This document shows positions 16,811 through 25,402 of a DNA stretch of 64,000 bases, piece by piece. Each line of letters begins with the position of its first letter. Position 1 is the first letter of the stretch. Source of the DNA: Alkalibacter saccharofermentans DSM 14828. GTDB lineage: Bacteria > Bacillota > Clostridia > Eubacteriales > Alkalibacteraceae. The stretch spans positions 1 to 64,000 of the forward strand of contig NZ_FQTU01000012.1 of NCBI RefSeq assembly GCF_900128885.1. Reading direction: 5' to 3'. The notes below the pieces were generated by a model. That model did no database searches and was not told the origin of the DNA. It was given only the letters and a program-made list of their open reading frames with translations. The position numbers were made by a program, and so were the translations under genes.

Positions 16811-16838
16811 GGGATTAAACAAATGTTTAATCCCTTTT
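16811..16838 (+). terminator. Terminator after rplQ
   Basis: A perfect 10-bp stem GGGATTAAAC/GTTTAATCCC (16811-16820 with 16825-16834) with an AAAT loop is followed by TTTT. It closes the ribosomal operon before the ECF transporter genes, though read-through into ecfA1 is plausible because no strong promoter is seen between them. Confidence 0.88.
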
Positions 16839-16866
16839 GTCCATTTTAATCGGGAACGAGGCATTT

Positions 16867-17700
16867 ATGGAAAAAATGATTGAATTTAAAAATGTTGGTT
16901 ATATTTATGAAAAACACGAAGGCGAAGGCACGATGGCCATTGAGGATGTGAGTTTTTCCGTAAAAGAGGGTGAATTTATCGGAATCATAGGACACAATGG
17001 TTCGGGTAAATCCACTCTTTCAAAACTGATCAATGGCATTTTGTTTCCAACATCTGGAGAAGTTTGGGTAGCGGGGATAAATACAAATGATCATAGCCGT
17101 ATATGGGATATAAGGCAGAGTGCAGGGATGGTCTTTCAAAATCCGGACAACCAGCTAGTCGCTACAATGGTTGAAGAGGAAGTAGCTTTTGGTCCGGAGA
17201 ATCTTGGAGTGGACCCAAAGGAAATACGCAAAAGAGTCGATGAAGCATTAAAAACGGTGGAAATGGGAGCTTACAAAAACAAAAAGCCCCATCAGCTTTC
17301 AGGAGGGCAGAAACAGCGTATTGCCATTGCCGGAATACTGGCCATGAAGCCAAAATGCATAATATTGGATGAGCCTACGGCAATGCTCGATCCTTCTGGA
17401 AGAAAAGAAGTCATAGACACGATAAAAAGACTTAACAAAGATGAAAACATAACGATACTCCATATAACCCACTACATGGATGAAGTAGTCGATGCCGACA
17501 GGATAATAGTCATGGACGAAGGTAAAATAGCCATGGAAGGGACTCCCAGAGAGGTTTTGTGCCAAGTGGAAAAACTTAAAGAATTGAGCCTGGACGTTCC
17601 TCAGATAACTGAACTGGCATATAGCCTTAGGGATGAAAACATGTCAATGGGATGGGGAGTGCTGACTGTGGAAGAGATGGTGAATCTGTTATGGCAATAG
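16867..17700 (+). CDS. ecfA1: Energy-coupling factor transporter ATP-binding protein EcfA1
   Basis: One of the two ATPases that power ECF-type vitamin uptake. Walker A GHNGSGKST is at residues 42-50; the ABC signature LSGGQKQR and Walker B IILDEPTAMLDPSG follow. The start at 16867 (MEKMIEFKNVGYIY) is chosen because the upstream extension to 16837 has no homology and overlaps the terminator; an ATG at 16876 is an alternative. It overlaps ecfA2 by 10 nt, consistent with coupled synthesis of the heterodimer. Confidence 0.95.
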   Translation: MEKMIEFKNVGYIYEKHEGEGTMAIEDVSFSVKEGEFIGIIGHNGSGKSTLSKLINGILFPTSGEVWVAGINTNDHSRIWDIRQSAGMVFQNPDNQLVATMVEEEVAFGPENLGVDPKEIRKRVDEALKTVEMGAYKNKKPHQLSGGQKQRIAIAGILAMKPKCIILDEPTAMLDPSGRKEVIDTIKRLNKDENITILHITHYMDEVVDADRIIVMDEGKIAMEGTPREVLCQVEKLKELSLDVPQITELAYSLRDENMSMGWGVLTVEEMVNLLWQ

Positions 17701-18554
17701 AAATAAAAGATTTATCACATATATATTCTCAAGGATCTCCCTTTGAATCAATTGCATTGAGTCAGATAAATGCCGTCATTGAGAAAGGTAGCTTTATTGG
17801 ATTGATTGGCCATACGGGCTCAGGGAAGTCTACCTTTATTCAGCACCTCAATGTTTTATTAAAACCGACCTCAGGGCAGATTATTATCGATGGAGTTGAT
17901 ATAAACGACAAGTCTACTAATTCGAAATCGGTAAGGCAAAAGGTTGGATTGGTATTTCAGTATCCGGAGCATCAGCTTTTTGAGGAGAGCGTTGAAAAGG
18001 ACGTTGCTTTTGGTCCGGAGAATCTCAAGTTGGATGAGAAGGAAATAAAGGCAAGGGTGAAAGAGGCCATTATCACAGTAGGACTCGATTATGAGAGCAT
18101 AAGAAAAAAATCGCCATTTGAACTAAGTGGCGGCCAAATGCGGCGGGTAGCTATCGCCGGGGTCCTCGCGATGAAACCTGAGATACTTATTCTAGACGAA
18201 CCCACTGCCGGACTTGACCCAAAAGGCAGGGAGGATATTTTAAATGTTATAAAAGAGCTCCATGACAGGGAACATATAACGGTAATCCTTGTGTCCCACA
18301 GCATGGAGGACATAGCCAAACATGTCGAAAAGATAATGGTAATGTGCGATGGGAAGATAAAGATTTTTGATACTCCGGAGAATGTTTTTTCCCAAGTTGA
18401 GCTTTTGGAGAAAATAGGTCTTGCGGTACCACAGGTCACGTACTTGATGAGAAAATTAAATGAAATGGACCCGTTGGTAAACCCAAATGTCTATACAGTA
18501 CAACAGGCGAGAGAAGAAATTATAAGGATGATGAGGAGAAGAAAAGATGCTTAA
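17691..18554 (+). CDS. ecfA2: Energy-coupling factor transporter ATP-binding protein EcfA2
   Basis: Second ATPase of the ECF module. Walker A GHTGSGKST is at residues 40-48, the signature is LSGGQMRR and Walker B is ILILDEPTAGLDPKG. The start at 17691 gives MAIEIKDLSHIYSQGSPFES, the EcfA2-type N-terminus, and 287 residues. It overlaps ecfA1 by 10 nt and ecfT by 8 nt. Confidence 0.95.
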   Translation: MAIEIKDLSHIYSQGSPFESIALSQINAVIEKGSFIGLIGHTGSGKSTFIQHLNVLLKPTSGQIIIDGVDINDKSTNSKSVRQKVGLVFQYPEHQLFEESVEKDVAFGPENLKLDEKEIKARVKEAIITVGLDYESIRKKSPFELSGGQMRRVAIAGVLAMKPEILILDEPTAGLDPKGREDILNVIKELHDREHITVILVSHSMEDIAKHVEKIMVMCDGKIKIFDTPENVFSQVELLEKIGLAVPQVTYLMRKLNEMDPLVNPNVYTVQQAREEIIRMMRRRKDA

Positions 18555-19344
18555 GGACGTAACCATAGGTCAGTATTATCCTACGAATTCGTTCATCCAC
18601 AAACTTGACCCAAGAACAAAGATACACTTTACATTTTTGTATATAATCGCTCTATTTACCATCAACAACTTTTACGGCTATGTGGCGGCACTTGCATTGC
18701 TTTTGGGAATCACATTCGCTTCGAAAATTCCTGTAGGTTACATCCTAAGAGGAATAAAAGGACTGGTGTTCATAATACTGATAACGGTCATGATCAATCT
18801 GTTCATGACTCCAGGGACACCAAGGGTGGAGCTTTGGCGGCTGACAATAACAGAAGAGGGAATTGAGATTGCAGCTTTCATGGCATTGAGGCTAATATTC
18901 CTAGTAACTGGAACCTCGATAATGACTCTCACCACATCACCTATAGCCTTGACAGATGGGATAGAATATTCTCTAAAGGGCGTGCCTGTAGTAAAAAAAT
19001 ACTCCCACGAGCTTGCGATGATGATGACCATTGCTTTGAGGTTTATACCAACTTTGATGGAGGAGACCGACAGGATAATGAAAGCCCAAAAGGCACGTGG
19101 AGCAGACTTGGAAAACGGCAATTTAGTTCAGCGTGCAAAGAATTTGATACCGATTCTGGTGCCTCTTTTTGTGAGCGCCTTTAGGAGAGCTGACGAACTA
19201 GCAATAGCCATGGAAGCTAGGTGTTACAGAGGGGGACACAATAGAACAAGGCTTAATGAGCTGAAATATCAAAAGCGGGATTTATTCGCCTATGGAGCTA
19301 CATTGGGCATTATGGCCATAATTTTTGCTACGAGATGGATTTAG
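18547..19344 (+). CDS. ecfT: Energy-coupling factor transporter transmembrane protein EcfT
   Basis: EcfT links the two ATPases to interchangeable substrate-binding S components. The 265-residue protein has several hydrophobic segments and the two coupling-helix motifs, KARGADLE and MEARCYRGG. It starts with the family pattern GQYYPTNSFIHKLDPRTKI. The queT product encoded at 32614 in this window is a candidate S-component-type partner (inferred). Confidence 0.95.
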   Translation: MLKDVTIGQYYPTNSFIHKLDPRTKIHFTFLYIIALFTINNFYGYVAALALLLGITFASKIPVGYILRGIKGLVFIILITVMINLFMTPGTPRVELWRLTITEEGIEIAAFMALRLIFLVTGTSIMTLTTSPIALTDGIEYSLKGVPVVKKYSHELAMMMTIALRFIPTLMEETDRIMKAQKARGADLENGNLVQRAKNLIPILVPLFVSAFRRADELAIAMEARCYRGGHNRTRLNELKYQKRDLFAYGATLGIMAIIFATRWI

Positions 19345-19354
19345 GAGAATTTGA

Positions 19355-20089
19355 ATGAGAAACATACAGATACTCATTGAATACGATGGGACAGACTATT
19401 GCGGATGGCAGAAGCAAGTAAATGGCATAAGCGTGCAGGAAAAGATATTGAATTCATTAGGGAAAGTGATGAGGGACACTCAGAAAATAACAGGTTCAGG
19501 GAGGACTGATGCAGGGGTACATGCATGGGAACAATCGGCTAACTTTTATACTGAGAGCAAAATCCCTATAGATAGGGTTCCGTTGGCCCTTAATACCCAT
19601 CTCCCGCCAGACATTAGGGTAATAGGAGCTGCCGAGAGACCTGAGGAGTTTCACAGCAGGTATCACGCCGTAGGCAAGATATATGAATACAAAGTATTGA
19701 CGGGTCAATTTCCAAGCGCCTTGAATAGAAACAGGTACTGGCATGTCAAAGATTCATTAGATATGGGAGAAATAGAAAAGGCAATGGCTTTTTTTAAGGG
19801 GACCCACGATTTCACGGCCTTTTCTTCAGCAAAGAGCAAAGTTGAGGACAAGGTAAGAACAGTAAACCGATTAGAGACTGAAATTGTTGGCCGGGAACTG
19901 ATATTCCAAATTGAAGGAGACGGGTTTTTATACAATATGGTCAGGATAATAATTGGGACATTAATCGAAGTGGGAAGAGGTAAGCTAAAGGCTGAGGTCA
20001 TTCCAAAAATCCTTGTTGCCAAAAACAGATCTTTGGCTGGTCCTACCGCTCCCCCTCAAGGTCTGTATCTGAAAAAAGTTTTATATTAA
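19355..20089 (+). CDS. truA: tRNA pseudouridine(38-40) synthase
   Basis: TruA makes pseudouridine at positions 38-40 of the tRNA anticodon arm. The catalytic aspartate is Asp52 in GSGRTDAGVHA. The 244-residue length is normal, and the conserved C-terminal segment FLYNMVRIIIGTLIEVGRGK is present. It lies 10 bp after ecfT in the standard ecfT-truA-rplM order. Confidence 0.97.
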   Translation: MRNIQILIEYDGTDYCGWQKQVNGISVQEKILNSLGKVMRDTQKITGSGRTDAGVHAWEQSANFYTESKIPIDRVPLALNTHLPPDIRVIGAAERPEEFHSRYHAVGKIYEYKVLTGQFPSALNRNRYWHVKDSLDMGEIEKAMAFFKGTHDFTAFSSAKSKVEDKVRTVNRLETEIVGRELIFQIEGDGFLYNMVRIIIGTLIEVGRGKLKAEVIPKILVAKNRSLAGPTAPPQGLYLKKVLY

Positions 20090-20102
20090 TGTTATGGATT
20101 TG

Positions 20103-20131
20103 TTGACATTGAAGCTAGGATATTATAAAAT
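20103..20131 (+). promoter_or_regulatory. Promoter of rplM-rpsI
   Basis: A consensus TTGACA (20103-20108), 17-bp spacer and TAAAAT (20126-20131). A predicted start near 20138 leaves a leader of about 75 nt. Confidence 0.7.
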
Positions 20132-20137
20132 ATACGT

Positions 20138-20212
20138 TGGCACGTTATCTGATCCACTAGCCCCGGATCGGTTAATTTATAAAGATTATTTAAGTTGAAT
20201 GGAGGATGTAAT
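20138..20212 (+). promoter_or_regulatory. Candidate L13 leader RNA
   Basis: The untranslated region before rplM contains a stem GATCC/GGATC (20151-20155 with 20165-20169) and flanking sequence able to extend it, just upstream of the GGAGG site. An L13 leader motif is a known cis-regulatory RNA in Firmicutes. I could not check the consensus, so this is assigned on position and structure. Confidence 0.45.
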
Positions 20213-20656
20213 ATGAACGCAAGATCTACAGTTATGGCCAAAAGCGGCGAAGTAGAAAGAAAATGGTTCGTTGTTGACGCTGACGGCAAGACATTGGGAC
20301 GATTAGCCAGCGAAGTTGCGAAAATTCTTCGCGGTAAAAATAAACCTATCTATACACCACACGTTGATACAGGAGACTTTGTTATTGTAATCAACGCTGA
20401 GAAAATCGTACTTACAGGAAAGAAATTGGACCAAAAGATGTACAGAAGACACAGCGGCTACATAGGCGGCATGAAAGAGATGTCTTACAGAAAACTTTTG
20501 GCAGAAAAACCTGAATTTGTTATTGAGAAAGCTGTAAAAGGAATGCTTCCTCACAATATTCTGGGAAGACAAATGTTCAAAAAACTTAAGGTATACAAAG
20601 GCAGCGAGCATCCGCACGCGGCACAGAAGCCGGAAGTTTTGGAACTGAACGTTTAG
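20213..20656 (+). CDS. rplM: 50S ribosomal protein L13
   Basis: L13 is an early-assembly 50S protein. The 147-residue product has the family signature VDADGKTLGRLASEVAKILR, YTPHVDTGDFVIVINAEKI and GSEHPHAAQKP. The ATG at 20213 is 7 nt after GGAGG; the in-frame extension to 20195 would overlap that site. Confidence 0.98.
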   Translation: MNARSTVMAKSGEVERKWFVVDADGKTLGRLASEVAKILRGKNKPIYTPHVDTGDFVIVINAEKIVLTGKKLDQKMYRRHSGYIGGMKEMSYRKLLAEKPEFVIEKAVKGMLPHNILGRQMFKKLKVYKGSEHPHAAQKPEVLELNV

Positions 20657-20677
20657 AAAAGGGGAGGAGGAAATAAT

Positions 20678-21070
20678 ATGTCAAAGATACAATACCTAGG
20701 AACTGGAAGAAGAAAAAAATCTGTCGCCAGAGTTAGACTTTTGCCTGGAAACGGTAAGTTTACTGTAAATAAAAAAGACTTAAACGACTACTTTGGAATG
20801 GAAACCTTGAAGGTTATTGCAAAACAGCCGTTGACTCTAACCGATTCTAACGACAAATTTGATATTGTAGTAAATGTTCACGGTGGAGGATTCACAGGAC
20901 AAGCAGGAGCAATCAGACATGGAATCGCAAGAGCGCTTATCAAAGCAGATGAAAACATGAGAGGCGACTTGAAAAAAGCCGGATTCTTGACAAGAGACTC
21001 AAGAATGAAGGAAAGAAAGAAATACGGTCTTAAAAAGGCAAGAAAAGCATCTCAATTCTCAAAGAGATAA
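20678..21070 (+). CDS. rpsI: 30S ribosomal protein S9
   Basis: The S9 C-terminal tail contacts P-site tRNA. The 130-residue protein contains GTGRRKKSVARVRLLPG and GQAGAIRHGIARALI, and ends with the universal tail (KKARKASQFSKR). Last gene of the rplM-rpsI operon. Confidence 0.98.
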   Translation: MSKIQYLGTGRRKKSVARVRLLPGNGKFTVNKKDLNDYFGMETLKVIAKQPLTLTDSNDKFDIVVNVHGGGFTGQAGAIRHGIARALIKADENMRGDLKKAGFLTRDSRMKERKKYGLKKARKASQFSKR

Positions 21071-21100
21071 TATCTTCTTTGCGTACGATGAGTATATTAA

Positions 21101-21129
21101 ACCGCCAGGGAAATCCTGGCGGTTTTTTT
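21101..21129 (+). terminator. Strong terminator after rpsI
   Basis: The stem ACCGCCAGG/CCTGGCGGT (21101-21109 with 21115-21123) and a run of seven T form a textbook intrinsic terminator. Confidence 0.95.
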
Positions 21130-21167
21130 AATAGATGTAAATATATTGAAATAGAAGGTGATTTTAA

Positions 21168-21797
21168 ATGGACTTGACTCAGGAAAGGGTAATACCAAAG
21201 CAGATGAATCCTAAAAATGGGATGCTCATCGAGCATCTAGAAAGATATAAATTTGCAGCCACCTTTGTAAGTGGAAGAGTGTTGGATATAGCCTGTGGTG
21301 CTGGCTATGGAAGCGAACTTCTTTTGGAGGGAAGTAAGAGAGGGGCTATAAAAGAGATAGTAGGCGCGGATATTGATGAGATAGCCGTGGAGTATGCTAG
21401 GGAGAACTACACCTTCGACAATGTTACCTACAGGGTTGCGGATGCTCTTAGCCTTAAACTTAAAGAAGAGCTTGGAAGCTTCGACTCGATAGTAAGTTTT
21501 GAGACGATTGAACACTTTGAAGGAGACGAGGTGTTCGTTAAAAATCTTTATGAGCTGCTCAAACCCGGAGGAGTGGCGATTATCTCGACGCCTTTTGGCA
21601 GGGGAAAAGATCAACCCTGCAAGAATCCATATCATGCCTATCAATACAAAGAGGAAGAGTTCATGGAGGTATTGTCCATATTTGACGAAGTAGAGATGTA
21701 TCACCAAAGAGACTCTGACATAGAACTGCCTTTGGAAGGAAAGAAATATTATCTGATGGTGGCGGTATGTAGGAAAAAACATAAAAATGCCATTTGA
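21168..21797 (+). CDS. Class I SAM-dependent methyltransferase
   Basis: A 209-residue protein of the UbiE/Methyltransf_11-type fold. SAM-binding motif I is VLDIACGAGYGSELL (residues 38-52), the acidic strand-2 residue lies in VGADIDE, and later strands include FDSIVSFETIEHFEGDE and LLKPGGVAIISTP. These support methyl transfer, but the substrate cannot be predicted. It stands alone after the rpsI terminator, with a weak upstream promoter. Confidence 0.88.
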   Translation: MDLTQERVIPKQMNPKNGMLIEHLERYKFAATFVSGRVLDIACGAGYGSELLLEGSKRGAIKEIVGADIDEIAVEYARENYTFDNVTYRVADALSLKLKEELGSFDSIVSFETIEHFEGDEVFVKNLYELLKPGGVAIISTPFGRGKDQPCKNPYHAYQYKEEEFMEVLSIFDEVEMYHQRDSDIELPLEGKKYYLMVAVCRKKHKNAI

Positions 21798-21852
21798 CAA
21801 GGGGAGAAGATGAACTACATCAAAGCAAGGTATAAATGAAATCATTCTATTG

Positions 21853-21963
21853 ATGATGATTTTTCCCTTGCTAGGATTTATGGCAGCTATGGCTTCCCCA
21901 AAACCCGTTAAAAAACAGCAAAACGGCTGCAAGCGAACCTGTTTTTATGGTAAAATTATATGA
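21853..21963 (+). CDS. Possible 36-residue membrane peptide, doubtful
   Basis: The 213-bp gap before murI holds a short frame encoding MMIFPLLGFMAAMASPKP, then a basic, cysteine-containing tail ending YGKII. It looks like one membrane helix plus a cytoplasmic end. The only good ribosome site (AAGGGGAG, ~21799-21806) serves a different 9-codon frame (MNYIKARYK at 21810) that stops 14 nt before this one. The two would join only by a frameshift, so this may be a decayed gene or no gene. Confidence 0.2.
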   Translation: MMIFPLLGFMAAMASPKPVKKQQNGCKRTCFYGKII

Positions 21964-22010
21964 TGACGATTTGAGTGAAATATATTTAAATTTAAGATAA
22001 CAGAAATGAG

Positions 22011-22835
22011 ATGATTGATTTGTCGGGGAAATCTTTGCCAATAGGAGTAATGGATTCGGGAGTAGGCGGTTTGACGGTTGTCAGGGAGATAACCAAATTA
22101 TTGCCCGGTGAAGATGTAATCTATTTTGGGGATTCAAAAAGAATGCCTTATGGAAACAGAAGCGAAGAAGAGATAGTGTTTTTGGCAAACAAGATAATAG
22201 AATTTTTGGAGGGGAAAAAAGTAAAGGCAATATTGCTAGCCTGCAATACTGTTTCCTCCCAAATAGAAAAGCTTGCTCACAACGTGCCTGTATTTGGAAT
22301 AATAGAAGCCGGGTGCATGGCGGCTGTGGAAAGCAGCGATGCGAAAAGCATAGGCCTCATAGCTACAGTGGCTACCGTGAAAAGTGGTGTCTATGACAGG
22401 ACTTTAAAACAAATTGACAGAAGAAGAAGCTTTGTGTCGAACGACAGCAGAAAATTGCCACAGGTCATTAATGATCAATTAAAGCACAAATATTTGCTTA
22501 ATAAGCACATACATGAGTGTATAGATCCAATCTTGGAAAAAGGCGATATTACAGAGCTTATAATGGGATGCAGCCATTTTCCCATAATAGAAAATGAGAT
22601 TGCAGAGTTATATCCAGGGCTTAAGCTCATAAATCCTGCGAATAAGCAGGTGCAGATGCTAAAGGATTATCTCGAGTCCAATGACTTGCTAAATCCGACC
22701 AAGGCAAAAAACATAGAGATATACACCACTGCCAGGATCAATGAGTTTAAAGAGTCTTTGGATAGGCTTGAAATCGACAATTATGATCTGGAAAAAATAA
22801 GCTTGCTGGATGAAGATGAAGATATAGAGAAGTGA
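22011..22835 (+). CDS. murI: Glutamate racemase
   Basis: MurI converts L- to D-glutamate for peptidoglycan. The two catalytic cysteines are Cys78 in LLACNTVSS and Cys187 in IMGCSHFP, and the N-terminal IGVMDSGVGGLTVV carries the conserved Asp-Ser pair. HFP replaces the more usual HYP. The 274-residue length is typical, with an acidic C-terminal tail (LLDEDEDIEK). The ribosome binding site is weak. Confidence 0.95.
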   Translation: MIDLSGKSLPIGVMDSGVGGLTVVREITKLLPGEDVIYFGDSKRMPYGNRSEEEIVFLANKIIEFLEGKKVKAILLACNTVSSQIEKLAHNVPVFGIIEAGCMAAVESSDAKSIGLIATVATVKSGVYDRTLKQIDRRRSFVSNDSRKLPQVINDQLKHKYLLNKHIHECIDPILEKGDITELIMGCSHFPIIENEIAELYPGLKLINPANKQVQMLKDYLESNDLLNPTKAKNIEIYTTARINEFKESLDRLEIDNYDLEKISLLDEDEDIEK

Positions 22836-22849
22836 GAGGAGACGTAAAT

Positions 22850-23851
22850 GTGGAAAGTCAAAAGAAGACGTTATACAGCGGAATACAACCTTCGGGTTCA
22901 TTTACAATAGGGAATTACTTCGGAGCAATAAAAAACTGGGTAGACCTTCAGGAAGACTACAGCTGTTATTTTTGTGTAGTGGACCTTCATGCCTTGACAG
23001 TGCCTCAGGTTCCCAAGGATTTAAGAAAAAATAGCTATGAGTCATTTATAACCCTCCTTGCAGCAGGGTTGGATCCGGAAAAAGTAGCTATTTACTTCCA
23101 GTCACATGTTAGCGCCCATGCAGAGCTTGCGTGGATCTTAAACTGCTACTCTTATATGGGAGAGCTAGGAAGAATGACTCAGTTCAAGGATAAATCGCAA
23201 AAGCAGGGTGAAAATATCAGAGTAGGCCTCTATGGATATCCAGTCCTGATGGCTTCGGATATATTGCTTTATCAGACAGATCTAGTGCCTGTTGGCGAGG
23301 ATCAGAAACAGCATCTCGAGTTGACAAGGGATATAGCAAACAGATTCAACAATCTGTATTCACCGACATTCAAGGTACCGGATCCGTATATAGGGGAAAA
23401 AGGGGCTAGAATAATGAGTCTGCAGGAACCGAGTAAAAAGATGTCAAAATCTGATGAAAACTCAAACTCATTTATTACCCTGAGAGACAGCAAGGATATC
23501 ATAATCAAAAAGTTCAAAAGGGCGGTTACCGACTCGGATTCTCAAGTCAGGTTCGACAGGGTTGAAAAACCGGGAGTATCAAACTTGATGGAAATCTATA
23601 GCTGCGCGACCGACAAGGATTTTTCAGAGATAGAAAGAGAATTTGAAGGAAAAGGGTATGGAGATTTCAAAATAGCTGTTGGGGAGGCAGTTGCTGATTC
23701 TCTGCAGCCTATACAGAAGCGCTTTGAAATGTTGAGTGAAGACAAGGCCTATGTGGAGGAGATAATTAAGAAAAGTACCGAAAAAACTCAAAGAGCCGCA
23801 TTTAAAACCTTGAGCAAGGTGAAAAAGAAAGTAGGCCTCTACTCCCTTTAG
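22850..23851 (+). CDS. trpS: Tryptophan--tRNA ligase, GTG start
   Basis: A class I aminoacyl-tRNA synthetase. The HIGH-like motif is PSGSFTIGNYFGA (residues 14-26) and the KMSKS motif is in PSKKMSKSDENS. The start GTG at 22850 is 8 nt after GAGAGGAG and gives 333 residues; the GTG at 22832 overlaps the end of murI and precedes the ribosome site. No T-box leader is present; it appears to be transcribed with murI. Confidence 0.96.
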   Translation: MESQKKTLYSGIQPSGSFTIGNYFGAIKNWVDLQEDYSCYFCVVDLHALTVPQVPKDLRKNSYESFITLLAAGLDPEKVAIYFQSHVSAHAELAWILNCYSYMGELGRMTQFKDKSQKQGENIRVGLYGYPVLMASDILLYQTDLVPVGEDQKQHLELTRDIANRFNNLYSPTFKVPDPYIGEKGARIMSLQEPSKKMSKSDENSNSFITLRDSKDIIIKKFKRAVTDSDSQVRFDRVEKPGVSNLMEIYSCATDKDFSEIEREFEGKGYGDFKIAVGEAVADSLQPIQKRFEMLSEDKAYVEEIIKKSTEKTQRAAFKTLSKVKKKVGLYSL

Positions 23852-23884
23852 TCTGTATTACCAAATTCAAACTTTCAAAACCGG

Positions 23885-23913
23885 TTGAAGCTATTTGTTG
23901 GTTGTGATAAAAT
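23885..23913 (+). promoter_or_regulatory. Promoter of the citrate synthase/aconitase pair
   Basis: TTGAAG (23885-23890), 17-bp spacer, TAAAAT (23908-23913). About 110 nt of AT-rich leader follow before the first gene, with no clear hairpin seen. Confidence 0.6.
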
Positions 23914-24032
23914 GTAGTTTACTCAAATTAAATATTAACGTATATATATGCATCTAAATGTGAGTTTACACATATAAATACAGAATTAATGAATAATTAT
24001 TAACATAGCGGTTTTGAAAGAGAGGAATTCAA

Positions 24033-25358
24033 ATGATTGAAAAAAAGATTTACGAATTCAACGCAGTTGACGTTGACGAACCTAACCTGTATGAAAATTA
24101 TTTTCCTTATACAGAGATTCCGAAAATAAAATTTAATGGCAAAACCATAGATATGGATATACCTGAAGAGATATGGATAACTGACACTACTTTTCGGGAC
24201 GGTCAGCAGTCGATGTCTGCATTTACAGTAGAACAGATCTCAAGGCTTTTTGATTATCTTCATCAGATAGACAACGGTACAGGATTGATCCGTACTTCGG
24301 AGTTTTTTCTTTATTCGGAAAAAGATCGGCAAGCTGTCTACAAATGCATGGAGAAAGGATATGATTTTCCAAAAATCACTTCATGGATAAGAGCAAATGC
24401 AAATGACTTTGAATTGGTAAAAAGCATGGGAATCAAAGAAACCGGACTATTGATGTCTTGTTCTGATTATCATATCTTCAAAAAACTGAAGTTAAATAGG
24501 TCAAGTTGCATGGAAAAGTATTTAGGCATAATTAAACAAGCGTTGGAGCAGGGCATCTTGCCAAGGTGCCACTTGGAAGATATAACAAGGGCGGATTTCT
24601 ACGGCTTCGTATTGCCTCTGATTAAAAACATACAGGAGCTTGGTAAAGAAGCAGGAGTCCAAATAAAAATAAGGTTATGCGATACACTAGGTCTGGGAGT
24701 GCCATATCAAGGAGTGGATTTGCCGAGAAGCATACCGGAAATGATACAGGAAATCAAAAATCAAGGAGGCGTGCCTTCTGAAGCTCTGGAATGGCATGGG
24801 CACAACGATTATCACAACGTAGTCACAAATGCCACCACCGCATGGCTTTACGGAGCGGCAGCCGTTAACACCACAATATTCGGTATAGGTGAAAGAACGG
24901 GAAATTGTCCCCTTGAAGGGATGCTCGTAGAGTACTGTCAATTGAAAGATGACAAGAAGATCAACCTGACCATGATAAATGAGCTTAGGGACTTTTTTGA
25001 AAATGAGTTCAACTACTTTATCGATGTAAAAAGACCTTTTGTCGGTGACGACTTTAATATGACTAAGGCGGGAGTCCATGCTGATGGAATAATGAAGTAC
25101 GAGGCCATATACAATTCCTTTGACACCAAGAAGATATTGAATAGGCCAGTGGTCATCAAGGTGAATCAGGCTTCCGGTCTTGCCGGGATAGCGGCATGGA
25201 TAAATAACTATTGTTCGTTTGTCGAAGATGACAAGGTGGGCAAAAAAGACCCATTGGTACTGAAAATAAAAACCTGGGTGGATGAGCAATATGAAAGAGG
25301 AAGAACAACTTCCATATCAGACGAGGAGCTTGCTGCATTTTTGGGTAGGCATAAATAG
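24033..25358 (+). CDS. (Re)-citrate synthase, HMGL/isopropylmalate-synthase family
   Basis: A 441-residue DRE-TIM metallolyase. The catalytic motif DTTFRDGQQSM (residues 51-61) and the metal-binding HGHNDYH, with GIGERTGNCPLEGM, place it in the isopropylmalate/homocitrate synthase family. Its long N-terminal segment and overall length match the Re-face citrate synthase characterised in Clostridium kluyveri, which condenses acetyl-CoA and oxaloacetate. The aconitase gene 44 bp downstream supports citrate as product. Homocitrate or another 2-alkylmalate is the main alternative; no amino-acid pathway genes adjoin it. Confidence 0.82.
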   Translation: MIEKKIYEFNAVDVDEPNLYENYFPYTEIPKIKFNGKTIDMDIPEEIWITDTTFRDGQQSMSAFTVEQISRLFDYLHQIDNGTGLIRTSEFFLYSEKDRQAVYKCMEKGYDFPKITSWIRANANDFELVKSMGIKETGLLMSCSDYHIFKKLKLNRSSCMEKYLGIIKQALEQGILPRCHLEDITRADFYGFVLPLIKNIQELGKEAGVQIKIRLCDTLGLGVPYQGVDLPRSIPEMIQEIKNQGGVPSEALEWHGHNDYHNVVTNATTAWLYGAAAVNTTIFGIGERTGNCPLEGMLVEYCQLKDDKKINLTMINELRDFFENEFNYFIDVKRPFVGDDFNMTKAGVHADGIMKYEAIYNSFDTKKILNRPVVIKVNQASGLAGIAAWINNYCSFVEDDKVGKKDPLVLKIKTWVDEQYERGRTTSISDEELAAFLGRHK

Positions 25359-25402
25359 AAAGTTGTTGAAATGAAACTAAATTTAGATAGGAGATGTGGT
25401 TA

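Noticed and set aside
21237..21932. 231-codon minus-strand frame opposite the methyltransferase
   Set aside because: Antisense to a clear methyltransferase; the translation is low-complexity and rich in F, Y and I without domains.
22836..22849. T-box regulatory leader for trpS
   Set aside because: trpS follows murI with no intergenic leader; no specifier or T-box sequence (TGGNACC) is seen.
24687..25289. 200-codon minus-strand frame opposite the citrate synthase
   Set aside because: Antisense shadow of a conserved enzyme, with no start signal.
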